Assembly (NCBI RefSeq): GCF_009720625.1
Contig: NZ_CP046266.1
Span: forward strand, 5,538,543 to 5,602,542
From: Metabacillus sediminilitoris
Lineage (GTDB): Bacteria > Bacillota > Bacilli > Bacillales > Bacillaceae
Direction of reading: 5' to 3'
DNA: 64,000 bases
Below the pieces are notes generated by a model. The model saw only the letters and a program-made list of their open reading frames with translations. It did no database searches and was not told the origin of the DNA. Position numbers and translations under genes: made by a program. Below, one piece after another: positions 1 to 8,467 of the stretch (its first letter is position 1; each line of letters opens with the position of its first letter).

Positions 1-144
1 TTTTGGCTTGAAATTAATAATTTTAAATTGAAGGAGGATGGGGCTTAGAGTATTTTTTCAAAAGAGGCTTAATGAACTCAATGCTTAGAAAATTTATGCC
101 TTTTAAATACAAAAGTTATCTTATTAATTAATGATATTTTACAA

Positions 145-423
<279 letters not shown>

Positions 424-426
424 TAA

Positions 427-467
427 AAAGCAGTCATAACAGTTTAATTTATTATTATGACTGCTTT
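427..467. terminator. Bidirectional hairpin terminator
   Basis: Thirteen-base arms AAAGCAGTCATAA and TTATGACTGCTTT are separated by a short AT-rich loop. It lies between the ldh remnant and the 3' end of the sensor kinase gene and probably ends transcription of the kinase on the minus strand. Confidence 0.6.
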
Positions 468-534
468 AATCATTAACGAACAATTAAGAAAAACACATTT
501 ACTTTTGATATAGTAACCGAGACTTTTACAACAC

Positions 535-1749
535 TCATGAAATGGTTGCTGGAAAGCTAATAGAGATCATCGTTCCTTCACCTTGAGAGCTTTGAATATC
601 AATTTTCCCTTTATATTTCTCAGCTATATTAAAGCAAATCATCATACCTAATCCAGTCCCTTTGCTTTTTAAAGAATAAAATGGAGTACCAAGGGACTTT
701 ACTTCTGCCTCTGACATCCCATGTCCATAATCAACTACTTTAATCTCAACAAACTCTCCCTTTCTACTAGCAGTGACAATGACAGAATCACCAATTTTAG
801 AGGCCTCAATTGCGTTTTTAATAATGTTTATCAATAATTGTTTAAACTCTATATTGTTTGCAACAATATAACAATCCTCTACTACATTTAATTCAATTTT
901 ATTATCATGTAAAAGTCCATATGAATGGAGTAAATCTGTTACACTCTGAAGAACTTCCTTTACATTAACTGTTTCTGTTTCTGTCTCTTTATTTGGCTTT
1001 GCAATCGACAAAAATTGAGAAATCACCTGCTCAGCTGTATTCAATTCATCCACCATCAACGTAAAATGTCTTTTTGTTTCATCACTAAACGAAGTGTCCT
1101 TTTCGTATAACTGCAAAAATCCTTTTACAACTGTCAATGGATTTCTAATTTCATGTGCAACAGCAGCTGCAAGTTGTCCAGTAGTCTTCAAACGCTCTGT
1201 CTGCTGAATTTGCTCATAATATAATTGCTGTTTTTTTATTCGTCCTGACGACAAATAAAATATAAAATAGATAATTACTTGACTACCAATAAAGTTAATA
1301 ACATTTCCGATTAGATCCTGTTGAATATAAGGGTAGAGATATCCTTTGCCACTGAATACAATATAGCCGAATAAACCAATGATAGATACACTGTTTAATA
1401 GTAATGAAAAATAAAAGAGTTTTGAATCAAAAAACAAAATAGAAATGGCCGGAATAAAACATAGAAAAATAAAGGTAGACCATGTTTCTGGATATAATAA
1501 AAAAAGGGTATAAAAGTAGAATGACGCTACGATAATAATGATCATTCTAAAAACACGAGTTACATACTTTGGATAAAGCAATAAACACACAGATAGAATG
1601 AAAATAAGTGAACTGTGTAAGATATTACCTATCCTATCTTCACCAATATTCGGATTATCCATCAACAAACCAATAATCATAATAACTATGACAATTAGTA
1701 CTGTACTATAATATATTTTATTATCTAATTGAGTATAAAATCCCTTCAT
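535..1749 (-). CDS. Membrane sensor histidine kinase, sporulation-kinase type
   Basis: The 404-residue protein has about six hydrophobic membrane segments in its first 180 residues and no large extracellular domain, like Bacillus KinB-type kinases. The HisKA domain follows, with the phospho-acceptor histidine in AHEIRNPLTVVKGF (near residue 197). The HATPase domain has the N box (NIIKNAIEAS), G1 (DYGHGMSEAE) and G2 (GTGLGMM). It should autophosphorylate and pass phosphate to a response regulator; no regulator gene is adjacent, as is usual for phosphorelay kinases that feed Spo0F. The start has a good ribosome site (AAAAGGAG). The sporulation role is inferred from architecture only, and other orphan kinases share it. 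Confidence 0.85.
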   Translation of the reverse strand: MKGFYTQLDNKIYYSTVLIVIVIMIIGLLMDNPNIGEDRIGNILHSSLIFILSVCLLLYPKYVTRVFRMIIIIVASFYFYTLFLLYPETWSTFIFLCFIPAISILFFDSKLFYFSLLLNSVSIIGLFGYIVFSGKGYLYPYIQQDLIGNVINFIGSQVIIYFIFYLSSGRIKKQQLYYEQIQQTERLKTTGQLAAAVAHEIRNPLTVVKGFLQLYEKDTSFSDETKRHFTLMVDELNTAEQVISQFLSIAKPNKETETETVNVKEVLQSVTDLLHSYGLLHDNKIELNVVEDCYIVANNIEFKQLLINIIKNAIEASKIGDSVIVTASRKGEFVEIKVVDYGHGMSEAEVKSLGTPFYSLKSKGTGLGMMICFNIAEKYKGKIDIQSSQGEGTMISISFPATIS

Positions 1750-1957
1750 ACATACTCCTTTTATTTGATTTCAAAACCAAATAAGAAATAATAATATGGT
1801 TTAATTTGCCTTTACTTATATTAACATATAATTTTGCTATGAATTAGAATTTTGTCATGAAATCGGTAAGTGGCTGTTATTAAGAACTTAGCTAACGTTG
1901 CAATAATAATGGATAAAATTGATAAAATCACCCATTTTGTCACCATTTGACATGTAG

Positions 1958-1997
1958 AAAAAAGCACTAAAATCAAAATGATTTTAGTGCTTTTTTT
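1958..1997. terminator. Strong bidirectional terminator
   Basis: A 17-bp stem (AAAAAAGCACTAAAATC with its complement) and a five-base loop is followed by T runs in both directions. It lies upstream of the kinase and before the DUF5995 remnant, so the gene it originally served is not clear. Confidence 0.75.
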
Positions 1998-2098
1998 AAT
2001 GGATATTTTTTCCAACATCAACAAAAAGGTTCCATCCTGGAATAAGATTAGTACAGTACAATACTCATACCCAATTAAAGAACAGGTGTTAGAGGTAT

Positions 2099-2448
2099 AT
2101 GATGGGATTTGAATATAAACAATTGGATCAATTCCATTCAATGAAACAAGTGATTGATTTCATGGAGAAACGGCTTCAAGTTCTTCTGAAGTCTGGGGAT
2201 CATAGAGCAGTATTTCAACGAGACTACCTCTTGATGACGAAGGAGATGCAGCACGTCTATCTTCAGATTTTTTCCGGGATCCTGTTTGGATGGAACGTGT
2301 TTTAGTCAGTTTCGCTGGCTTTTACTTTAAAGCTATTGATAGCTATGAAAACGGAAGGCCGTGCCCACCAGCTTGGGAACTAGCCTTCCGTCTAGCAGAT
2401 GAAAAAAGTAGATTTGTTGTTCAAGATACAAAATCTAGTTTTGAATAA
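2099..2448 (+). pseudogene. DUF5995-family protein, frameshifted and truncated
   Basis: The first part encodes MMGFEYKQLDQFHSMKQVID and continues through GDHRAVFQRDYLLMTKEMQHV. After about position 2260 the family sequence continues in the next frame as SSDFFRDPVWMERVLVSF, then FYFKAIDSYENGRPCPPAWELAF. One frameshift therefore splits a DUF5995-like protein (GDxRAVF, FxDPxWxERLVVxFAxxYFxAL, PPAWxLAF). The protein then ends early at 2448 after FVVQDTKSSFE, well short of the usual length above 200 residues, and the stop overlaps the 3' end of the convergent helD gene. I read it as a decayed gene; a sequencing indel could explain the frameshift but not the missing C-terminal half. Confidence 0.7.
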
Positions 2449-4771
2449 AGCTTCCTGTTGCAGCATTGAGTAAAAAAGAGCTCGGTTTACCAATACTGTA
2501 AAGCTGCAGGTGGTGCATAGCCCGCGTGCAGGCTGTATAGAACAATCGGCGCAGACTCTCATTTCCATATACTTCAACTGATGCGTCATAAATAATAACT
2601 GCATCGAATTCAATCCCTTTGGCTAGATATGCCGGTATGATGACAACGCCTTGCTCGTATTCAATTGAACCGCTCTTCACGAGTTTCATTTCATCAATGC
2701 CTCTCAAAGCGTCATATGCAATTGAGCTTTCCGCAGCGGATTTGCAGATAACTGCAATCGTATTATACTGACGCCCCTTTAGTTCGGCGATTTTAGAAGT
2801 TATACAGTGATGCAGTTCGTCACGATTAGATACTTGCGTTAATACAGGCACCACACCATCACGCTCAAAAGCAGTTATCTGTTCACCACCACTGACGAGT
2901 CCACGTGTAAAATCTACAATTGGTTTAGTTGATCTGTAGCTGCGGGTTAAGTTTATCGTATGTGTTTCATCTGCTCCGTATAATCCTTTAAGTGTATGAA
3001 AATCAGCCATTTCACTGGCATGAGCGAATATTGCCTGGTTAAAGTCACCGAGCACCGTCATCCTTGCTGAAGGAAACAAGCGTTTCAAAAACTCGAATTG
3101 AAACGGAGAATAATCTTGTGCTTCGTCTACAAGAACGTGTTTAATTGAAACATTCGTCTGAAATCCCTGAATCAACTCTTTCAAAAGTAAAAACGGTGTA
3201 GCATCTTCGTAAAATAGTTTGCCTTCATCAAGCATTTTTACCGTTAACAGACAAATATCTTCCCACTTCTTGGGTCTGTTACCATCTATCCACATATTGA
3301 TCTGTAGTGGATTAGCAAACAGTTGCTTGTATATCCCTTTCATGTCTATGAAACGAAGCATTTTGATTGATTCGCGAAGCGGCTTCAACTTTTTCCGAAC
3401 GAGCATTCTGCTTAGCAATTTGCTCTCTCTCTCATAATCATCAAATGATTCTTCTGTATAGCCGTGTTTTTTCTGTAAATACGTATAGGCCTTTTGATAA
3501 TCATCTTTACTAAGCAACTCGATTTCTTCCTGTACCCATGGCTTTGTCAGTTCAACCTTTTCCGTTTCATCAATACGCTCATTTAGCCACTCTGTCAGCT
3601 TTTCTAACCTGTTGTAAAAGCGAAGTGAAGAATTGCTGCTATAAAATCTCTCCGTTATTTGTTTGGCGGTAACAATCGGTTTCCCTCTGAATTTCATTCC
3701 TTTAAATATCATCCCAGATGATTCCAGAGACTGTCTGTACGCCTTAATTATCTCAAAATAGCGGAGCGATGCCTTGAAACGGATATTTGCCGTCCTAGTC
3801 TGATAAGAAGGTTCATCCTTTGCAGTCAAAACATATTCCAATTGTCCATAAGTATCCTCAAGTTGAAATGAATCGCCTAACCGATGACTCAAATATTCCT
3901 GAAATGTCACCTGCTGCATATTTTCTTCGCCAAGCTCTGGCAACACTCTAGATACATAGCTGTTAAACATAGCGTTAGGCGAAAAAAGAATAATTTGATC
4001 GGCTTTTAGCCATTCTCGATACTTATAGAGCAAGTAAGCGATCCTCTGCAGGGCTGCCGATGTCTTTCCACTGCCAGCGGCGCCTTGAACAATAAGTAGA
4101 CGTCCTTTGTCATACCTGATAATTTGGTTTTGCTCCTGTTGTATGCTAGACACGATACTGTGTAAATGTTTGTCTGTCCCTTTTCCGAGCACATGCTGTA
4201 AAATCTCGTCTCCAATTGTAATACTTGTATCAAACATCGATTCAATGACTCCATCACGGATAATATATTGCCACTTTCGATCCAACACACCGCCAACTAC
4301 TCCTCCTGGTGTATCGTACTCAGCCGGACCTGGCGGATAATCATAATAGACGCTTGAAATTGGTGCTCGCCAGTCATAAATTAGGAAGTTCTCACCGCTT
4401 GCATCCGTTAGGGTGGAGACACCGATATAAAAACGTTCAACCTCGGATGTTCCTTCCTCAGTGAAGTCAATTCGGCCGAAATAGGGTATTTCCTGCATTC
4501 TTTGCAGAGTGGACAGCCGTTTGGAGGCTTGCTTATGACTACTTTGGCTTACAGACAATTCTTGGGCCTGTTGTCTCAAGCTTATAATCGTCTCGAGATA
4601 ATCATCGAAACTATCTGTATTAACCTTGACCTCATCCCAAAAGTTTTTGCGGATATTGACCACTTCTTTCCGATGCTGGTCAGTTTCTCCTTCCAACTTA
4701 CTGATCTGTTCTGTAATTGTTTCCAAAATGCTGTCTAAATGTTCTTGCTCCTGACGAAGTCCTTTGTCCAT
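2435..4771 (-). CDS. helD: HelD, RNA polymerase-recycling UvrD/Rep-family ATPase
   Basis: HelD is a superfamily 1 ATPase that binds stalled RNA polymerase and releases it from DNA. The protein is about 778 residues, matching Bacillus HelD. An N-terminal coiled-coil segment of about 90 residues is followed by a HelD-specific region (YIGVSTLTDASGENFLIYDW), then Walker A GAAGSGKT near residue 235, motif II VDEAQD near residue 555, and the C-terminal helicase motifs (NLTRSYRST, and AKGIEFDAVI near the end). The start chosen is the ATG at 4771, with GGAG eight bases upstream; a GTG three codons earlier overlaps that site. It stands alone, convergent with the DUF5995 remnant. Confidence 0.93.
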   Translation of the reverse strand: MDKGLRQEQEHLDSILETITEQISKLEGETDQHRKEVVNIRKNFWDEVKVNTDSFDDYLETIISLRQQAQELSVSQSSHKQASKRLSTLQRMQEIPYFGRIDFTEEGTSEVERFYIGVSTLTDASGENFLIYDWRAPISSVYYDYPPGPAEYDTPGGVVGGVLDRKWQYIIRDGVIESMFDTSITIGDEILQHVLGKGTDKHLHSIVSSIQQEQNQIIRYDKGRLLIVQGAAGSGKTSAALQRIAYLLYKYREWLKADQIILFSPNAMFNSYVSRVLPELGEENMQQVTFQEYLSHRLGDSFQLEDTYGQLEYVLTAKDEPSYQTRTANIRFKASLRYFEIIKAYRQSLESSGMIFKGMKFRGKPIVTAKQITERFYSSNSSLRFYNRLEKLTEWLNERIDETEKVELTKPWVQEEIELLSKDDYQKAYTYLQKKHGYTEESFDDYERESKLLSRMLVRKKLKPLRESIKMLRFIDMKGIYKQLFANPLQINMWIDGNRPKKWEDICLLTVKMLDEGKLFYEDATPFLLLKELIQGFQTNVSIKHVLVDEAQDYSPFQFEFLKRLFPSARMTVLGDFNQAIFAHASEMADFHTLKGLYGADETHTINLTRSYRSTKPIVDFTRGLVSGGEQITAFERDGVVPVLTQVSNRDELHHCITSKIAELKGRQYNTIAVICKSAAESSIAYDALRGIDEMKLVKSGSIEYEQGVVIIPAYLAKGIEFDAVIIYDASVEVYGNESLRRLFYTACTRAMHHLQLYSIGKPSSFLLNAATGSFIQN

Positions 4772-5311
4772 ATCATGCACTCCTTTAAAAAATTGAAAAT
4801 GAGGGTTGACTGAAGAGTGATTATGTTATAAAATTATAATAGGGATTATTATGACCTTAATGACGAAATTACATATGATCTATTTTAATCTACCACGTTT
4901 TTTTCGTTTAATCAATACGCTCTATCCTTCTTCTTTGTTTGGACCACAATTACAATAATCCTACTCAAAAGAAAATAACCCACTAAAAACGATCTCCAAA
5001 CAGACGATCATTTATAGTCAGGTTAGCTAAATTATTAATCGCTCTTACTCTATTAATTCCATGTATTGTTACAAATCCAAATGCAAAAGTAGTAGTCCCC
5101 CATCTCCAGAAATTTGTAAAAGACGATGGGTGTAATATGTATAAAAATATATTATTAGTAAGCAAAACCTCGAAGTTTAATTCCTTAACATTTGAGACCA
5201 TTCTAATTCTCAAAGAGTTTATAACATAATTCTCTTCTACAATTAAGATTATAATTCTTCCTACATTCTCTTTACCATTCACACCTTTTTATTCTTTATA
5301 TCAGATCATAT
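4772..5311. other. Intergenic region with one doubtful ORF
   Basis: This AT-rich stretch upstream of helD contains no recognisable RNA or repeat. The helD promoter is probably in the first 100 bases, where TATAAT-like sequences occur on the minus strand. One open frame (4983-5282) is listed separately with low confidence. Confidence 0.5.
4983..5282 (-). CDS. Doubtful 99-residue ORF
   Basis: The frame starts with ATG preceded by AAAAGGTG and encodes a protein ending in NNLANLTINDRLFGDRF. I do not recognise a family and see no signal peptide or clear domain. The composition (many Asn, Ile, Phe) is what AT-rich noncoding DNA also gives. It might be a small gene or the remains of one. Confidence 0.25.
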   Translation of the reverse strand: MNGKENVGRIIILIVEENYVINSLRIRMVSNVKELNFEVLLTNNIFLYILHPSSFTNFWRWGTTTFAFGFVTIHGINRVRAINNLANLTINDRLFGDRF

Positions 5312-5431
5312 CTATCTTGCTTTAAAAGAAGTAACTGTTTTGGATTTTTTAGCTGCATTTGCAAATTTTTTTATCAATTTTCTATCGATTCCCTCAAGAC
5401 TATTTTTCTTTTCTTTCTTTTTAGCATTCAT
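5312..5431 (-). CDS. 39-residue strongly basic peptide
   Basis: A short frame encodes a peptide that begins MNAKKKEKKNSLEGIDRKL and ends KKSKTVTSFKAR. About one third of its residues are Lys or Arg. A good ribosome site (GGAGAG, nine bases before the ATG) precedes it. I do not recognise the family; a nucleic-acid-binding or spore-coat-like small protein is possible, but function is unknown. It lies between two unrelated genes with its own upstream spacer, so it is probably monocistronic. Confidence 0.5.
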   Translation of the reverse strand: MNAKKKEKKNSLEGIDRKLIKKFANAAKKSKTVTSFKAR

Positions 5432-5571
5432 CTGTTCTCTCTCCTATCCTGCTTGGTCTTTTATTCCTATTAGTTTATACAAAAACTTACTGTTTTAAAC
5501 GTTCTACCACTTCTCTCTCTCGAATAGACTAGCAATATAACAAATTGATAGTTTAGAAAGAGGGATATATT

Positions 5572-6171
5572 GTGAGTAAAACCTATAGTAATCAAAATTT
5601 TTATACCATATATGAAGAAGAACTTAATGACCTAACCTATCATCCTACAGGACTTATTGACAGAATACTTCATCATATTTCTCGAAAGTTTTCTCCAACC
5701 ATTGACCTTAAATATACAATTGCAGTCCCTGTTTCCGATTTTCTCCGGGGAGAACTTTTTTGTGAGGATGTTTCTGAAGTGATTGAGAAACCATTTACAC
5801 AAACAAATTTAATCAGTATTCTTTTAGATGATTTTCTCTATCAAGCTAAGCATAGAAAATACCTTGATGACTTATATAGAGAATTACAGGCAGAGATTCC
5901 ACAACCTATCGAAATCTTCCATTACAGTGGAGACCATGAAATAGTACAAATGAATAATGGGATACAAAGAAAAAAGGAGATCGTCTGTACAATCAAGAGG
6001 AAAAAGGCACTAAGGCTTGAAATCATACTAAGTGATTTAGCCAACATATATCCAGAAATAACATTCAATGTAAATGATCTCATACAATCTATGTATAGTC
6101 GTTTTATTAAAAAATACAAAAATGGTACTTTAACAAATGAATTAGAAAACATCGTAAAAAGATTAGGTTAA
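5572..6171 (+). CDS. Conserved-looking hypothetical protein, 199 residues
   Basis: The frame starts with GTG, has the ribosome site AAAGAGGGA seven bases upstream, and is closed by a terminator at 6238-6271. The predicted protein is soluble, charged and mixed alpha/beta, with no signal peptide, membrane segment or motif I recognise. The end of the protein is lysine-rich (RFIKKYKNGT). Its codon use looks like the neighbours. It is probably a real gene because of its length, start signals and terminator; no function can be given. Confidence 0.7.
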   Translation: MSKTYSNQNFYTIYEEELNDLTYHPTGLIDRILHHISRKFSPTIDLKYTIAVPVSDFLRGELFCEDVSEVIEKPFTQTNLISILLDDFLYQAKHRKYLDDLYRELQAEIPQPIEIFHYSGDHEIVQMNNGIQRKKEIVCTIKRKKALRLEIILSDLANIYPEITFNVNDLIQSMYSRFIKKYKNGTLTNELENIVKRLG

Positions 6172-6237
6172 TTAGTTATGTATGTCCCTTTTAAGTTAGT
6201 AGAAAAAAGAGAACGATTACGTAAAAAAATAAAAAAC

Positions 6238-6271
6238 AGGGTTTCCGAAAAGAATCTACTTTGGAAACCCT
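6238..6271. terminator. Hairpin between convergent genes
   Basis: Nine-base arms AGGGTTTCC and GGAAACCCT flank a 16-base loop. It sits between the 3' ends of the 199-residue protein gene (plus) and the broken membrane protein gene (minus). Confidence 0.6.
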
Positions 6272-6286
6272 AGTTCCTTTAAAAAG

Positions 6287-7032
6287 CTACTTTTTTCTTT
6301 TTTTAATAACCATGAAAATAATAAATGCTGCAACCACTAATAATAGTAGCAAAGTATAAAAAATATATGTTGGATTTTTATTAATATCCTCAGGAATAAA
6401 ACTACTTGCAAGAGGTCCTAGTGAGATAAACAATGGTATTAAAATTGTATTCCATGTTTTGGTGTAAATGGCAGAAGCAATAAAAATAACTATACAAAAT
6501 ACGACAATCAGGTTATTTTGAAAAGGTTTGCTACATAAATAGACTCAAAACCTTGTTCTTTATACCAAAGTAAAGGAACAATACCTAATCCAGTAACGAA
6601 AAAACTTGTTCCGAACGTAAAAAGATACCCATTTTCATTGAAGAAATTTAGGTAATACTTTGAATAACAGCAAACTATATATCAACATTCCAAGGAATCC
6701 TGCTATGAATGCAATCCAGATCATACCTTTTGATAAGGAAAATTCCCCTGCAATTGCGGGTCCGATGCTAAAATAAGCAGCCAAAAGTAGAATCATTATA
6801 GGTACTAAGCCTGTAATTTGACGATAATCAGTTTTCTTGATTCACTGATACTCTTCATATATTGCTAGGACTTTCCCCAATAATTTTTGTGACATCCTTC
6901 CCCTCACTCTCAGCTTCTGCTAATTGGACTTCAAGCTCCTCCGTTATCTCATTATTCTTTATCATTTTTTCCTTTGGAGAATAAATATAGACGAAGTTCA
7001 ATCAAAAACTGTTCAGACTCCTTAGAAATCAT
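6287..7032 (-). pseudogene. PadR-partner membrane protein (HAAS/DUF1700-like), multiply frameshifted
   Basis: The gene starts at an ATG seven bases from the padR stop codon, with the strong ribosome site AGGGAGGTG, and begins MISKESEQFLIELRLYLFS. The next frame continues EITEELEVQLAEAESEGKDV and TKIIGESPSN, a typical HAAS (PadR-associated permease-prefix) domain. Further frames give membrane segments: MILLLAAYFSIGPAIAG, FLGMLIYSLLLFKVLPKFL, FVTGLGIVPLLWYKEQGFES and, at the end, YIFYTLLLLLVVAAFIIFMV followed by IKKRKK-stop. At least four frame changes are needed. In intact loci this protein is co-transcribed with, and controlled by, the PadR repressor. Confidence 0.75.
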
Positions 7033-7038
7033 ATTATT

Positions 7039-7368
7039 TCACACCTCCCTTTTATTTAACACATTGTTAACCGTGAAACTTAGCTGTCCCCAGCGTTTGA
7101 TAAATAGCTTTAGCTCTTCCTCTCCTTTTTCGGTTAATGAATAATACTTTCTTTTAGGTCCTGCAGTTGACTTCCTTAAAGTAGCACTAATTAATTTTTC
7201 TTTTTGCATTTGAAGTAATAAAGGAAAAATGATCTCCTCACTGAAAGAGTGAAATCCATATGACTCCAATCTTGCCGCTAATTCATAACCATAAATATCT
7301 CCATCTTTCATGATGGCTAAAAGGCATCCAGCTAAGATCCCTTTTAACATTTGAGTAGTATCTGCCAT
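7039..7368 (-). CDS. PadR-family transcriptional regulator
   Basis: This winged-helix repressor family usually senses phenolics, drugs or envelope stress. The protein has the PadR pattern LKGILAGCLLAIMKDGDIYGYELAARLE and a second conserved part GPKRKYYSLTEKGEEEL. I place the start at the ATG at 7368 (MADTTQMLKG), which fits family N-termini; an upstream TTG at 7401 and an ATG at 7386 are in frame but lie inside the putative operator or have a badly spaced ribosome site. The next gene in the operon is broken, so this regulator may have lost its main target. Confidence 0.85.
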   Translation of the reverse strand: MADTTQMLKGILAGCLLAIMKDGDIYGYELAARLESYGFHSFSEEIIFPLLLQMQKEKLISATLRKSTAGPKRKYYSLTEKGEEELKLFIKRWGQLSFTVNNVLNKREV

Positions 7369-7392
7369 AGCAATTACTCTTTTCATTACCTT

Positions 7393-7445
7393 GCAATACA
7401 AGATATATTTTTACTGTAAATTACACTATCTTGTATTGTAAGATA
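7393..7445. promoter_or_regulatory. Putative PadR operator (inverted repeats)
   Basis: The sequence TATCTTGTATTGTAAGATA at 7427-7445 has perfect six-base arms around a seven-base centre. The complement of its left part (CAATACAAGATA) recurs at 7394-7405. The two sites flank the likely padR promoter, so I infer autoregulation. Confidence 0.45.
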
Positions 7446-7721
7446 TTTTTTGAGAAATACTGGAAAGTAAAGTTTTGCAACTTATCCATATATGTCCCAA
7501 GCATTTATAGAACTGTTCCATTCGTTACAATTTAAACGAATAAACACTGCTAATTTCCTGATTACTGTTAAATGAGAAAGATTAAGGATAATTGAAAATT
7601 CAAGTGTTAACATTAAAATCATTTAACTCCCCTTTTTACAGTGACCATGTATTCCTAACGAAAACAACTACAAGTATTGAATCAGGAAAATTAATATAAC
7701 AAGATAATTTGAGTTTTATCC
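7446..7721. other. padR-ahpC intergenic region
   Basis: Between the divergent padR and ahpC transcripts I see no gene in this AT-rich stretch. A short open stretch exists but has no start signals. Confidence 0.4.
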
Positions 7722-7776
7722 TTGACAAAATAATAAAATTTATATAATAATAGTTACTGAATTAGAATTATTATAT
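7722..7776 (+). promoter_or_regulatory. ahpC promoter with PerR box
   Basis: A TTGACA -35 at 7722-7727 and TATAAT at 7743-7748 (spacing 15, slightly short) make a sigma-A promoter. Just downstream, TTAGAATTATTATAT at 7762-7776 matches the PerR consensus TTATAATNATTATAA at 13 of 15 positions. A PerR-Fe/Mn repressor bound there would block transcription start and be released by peroxide, as in B. subtilis ahpCF. Confidence 0.7.
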
Positions 7777-7777
7777 T

Positions 7778-7820
7778 TAACGAATAATAATTAAGAGAAA
7801 ATTATAGTTATTATTCGTTA
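7778..7820 (+). promoter_or_regulatory. 13-bp inverted repeat in ahpC leader
   Basis: TAACGAATAATAA (7778-7790) and its exact complement (7808-7820) are separated by 17 bases. It lies in the long untranslated leader, 70 bases upstream of the ahpC start. It could form a leader hairpin or be a second operator; no T run follows, so it is not a standard terminator. Confidence 0.5.
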
Positions 7821-7889
7821 TTTACCGTTTTGACTATATGTACAAAACGATTTTTATAAATTTTAAAACACACTAGGAGGAATTTTATT

Positions 7890-8453
7890 ATGTCTTTAAT
7901 CGGAAAAGAAGTACTACCATTCAAAGCACAAGCTTATCAAAACGGAGATTTTATCCAAGTTACAGATGAAAACTTTAAAGGAAAATGGAGTGTTGTTTGC
8001 TTCTATCCAGCAGACTTTACATTCGTTTGCCCTACTGAGCTTGAAGATCTTCAAAATCAATACGCAACTCTAAAAGACCTTGGTGTTGAAGTTTACTCTG
8101 TTTCAACAGATACTCATTTCACACATAAAGCATGGCATGATAACTCAGAAACAATTGGTAAAATTGAATACATTATGATTGGTGACCCTTCACAAAAAAT
8201 CTCTCGCAACTTCGATGTACTAAACGAAGAAGAAGGTCTTGCTGATCGCGGTACTTTCATCATTGATCCAGACGGTATTGTTCAAGCTGTTGAAATCAAT
8301 GCGGGCGGAATTGGCCGTGATGCAAGCACTATTGTTAACAAAATTAAAGCAGCACAATATGTACGTAACAATCCAGGTGAAGTTTGCCCAGCAAAATGGC
8401 AAGAAGGTTCTGCAACATTAAAGCCAAGCCTTGATCTTGTAGGGAAAATTTAA
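7890..8453 (+). CDS. ahpC: Alkyl hydroperoxide reductase AhpC (typical 2-Cys peroxiredoxin)
   Basis: AhpC reduces hydrogen peroxide and organic hydroperoxides in the cytoplasm and is recycled by AhpF. The 187-residue length is standard. The peroxidatic cysteine is Cys47 in FTFVCPTE, and the resolving cysteine is Cys166 in GEVCPAKW. The ribosome site AGGAGG precedes the ATG. ahpF follows after 14 bases, so both form one operon behind the PerR-type promoter. Confidence 0.97.
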   Translation: MSLIGKEVLPFKAQAYQNGDFIQVTDENFKGKWSVVCFYPADFTFVCPTELEDLQNQYATLKDLGVEVYSVSTDTHFTHKAWHDNSETIGKIEYIMIGDPSQKISRNFDVLNEEEGLADRGTFIIDPDGIVQAVEINAGGIGRDASTIVNKIKAAQYVRNNPGEVCPAKWQEGSATLKPSLDLVGKI

Positions 8454-8467
8454 GGAGTTCGAGATTA

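Noticed and set aside
1821..2141. Minus-strand ORF of 106 residues
   Set aside because: It runs straight through a strong bidirectional terminator, lacks a good ribosome site and has no recognisable domain.
4983..5282. 99-residue ORF as a spore germination (GerP-like) protein
   Set aside because: A faint resemblance in the C-terminal residues did not hold when compared with the GerP patterns I know; it is listed only as a doubtful ORF.
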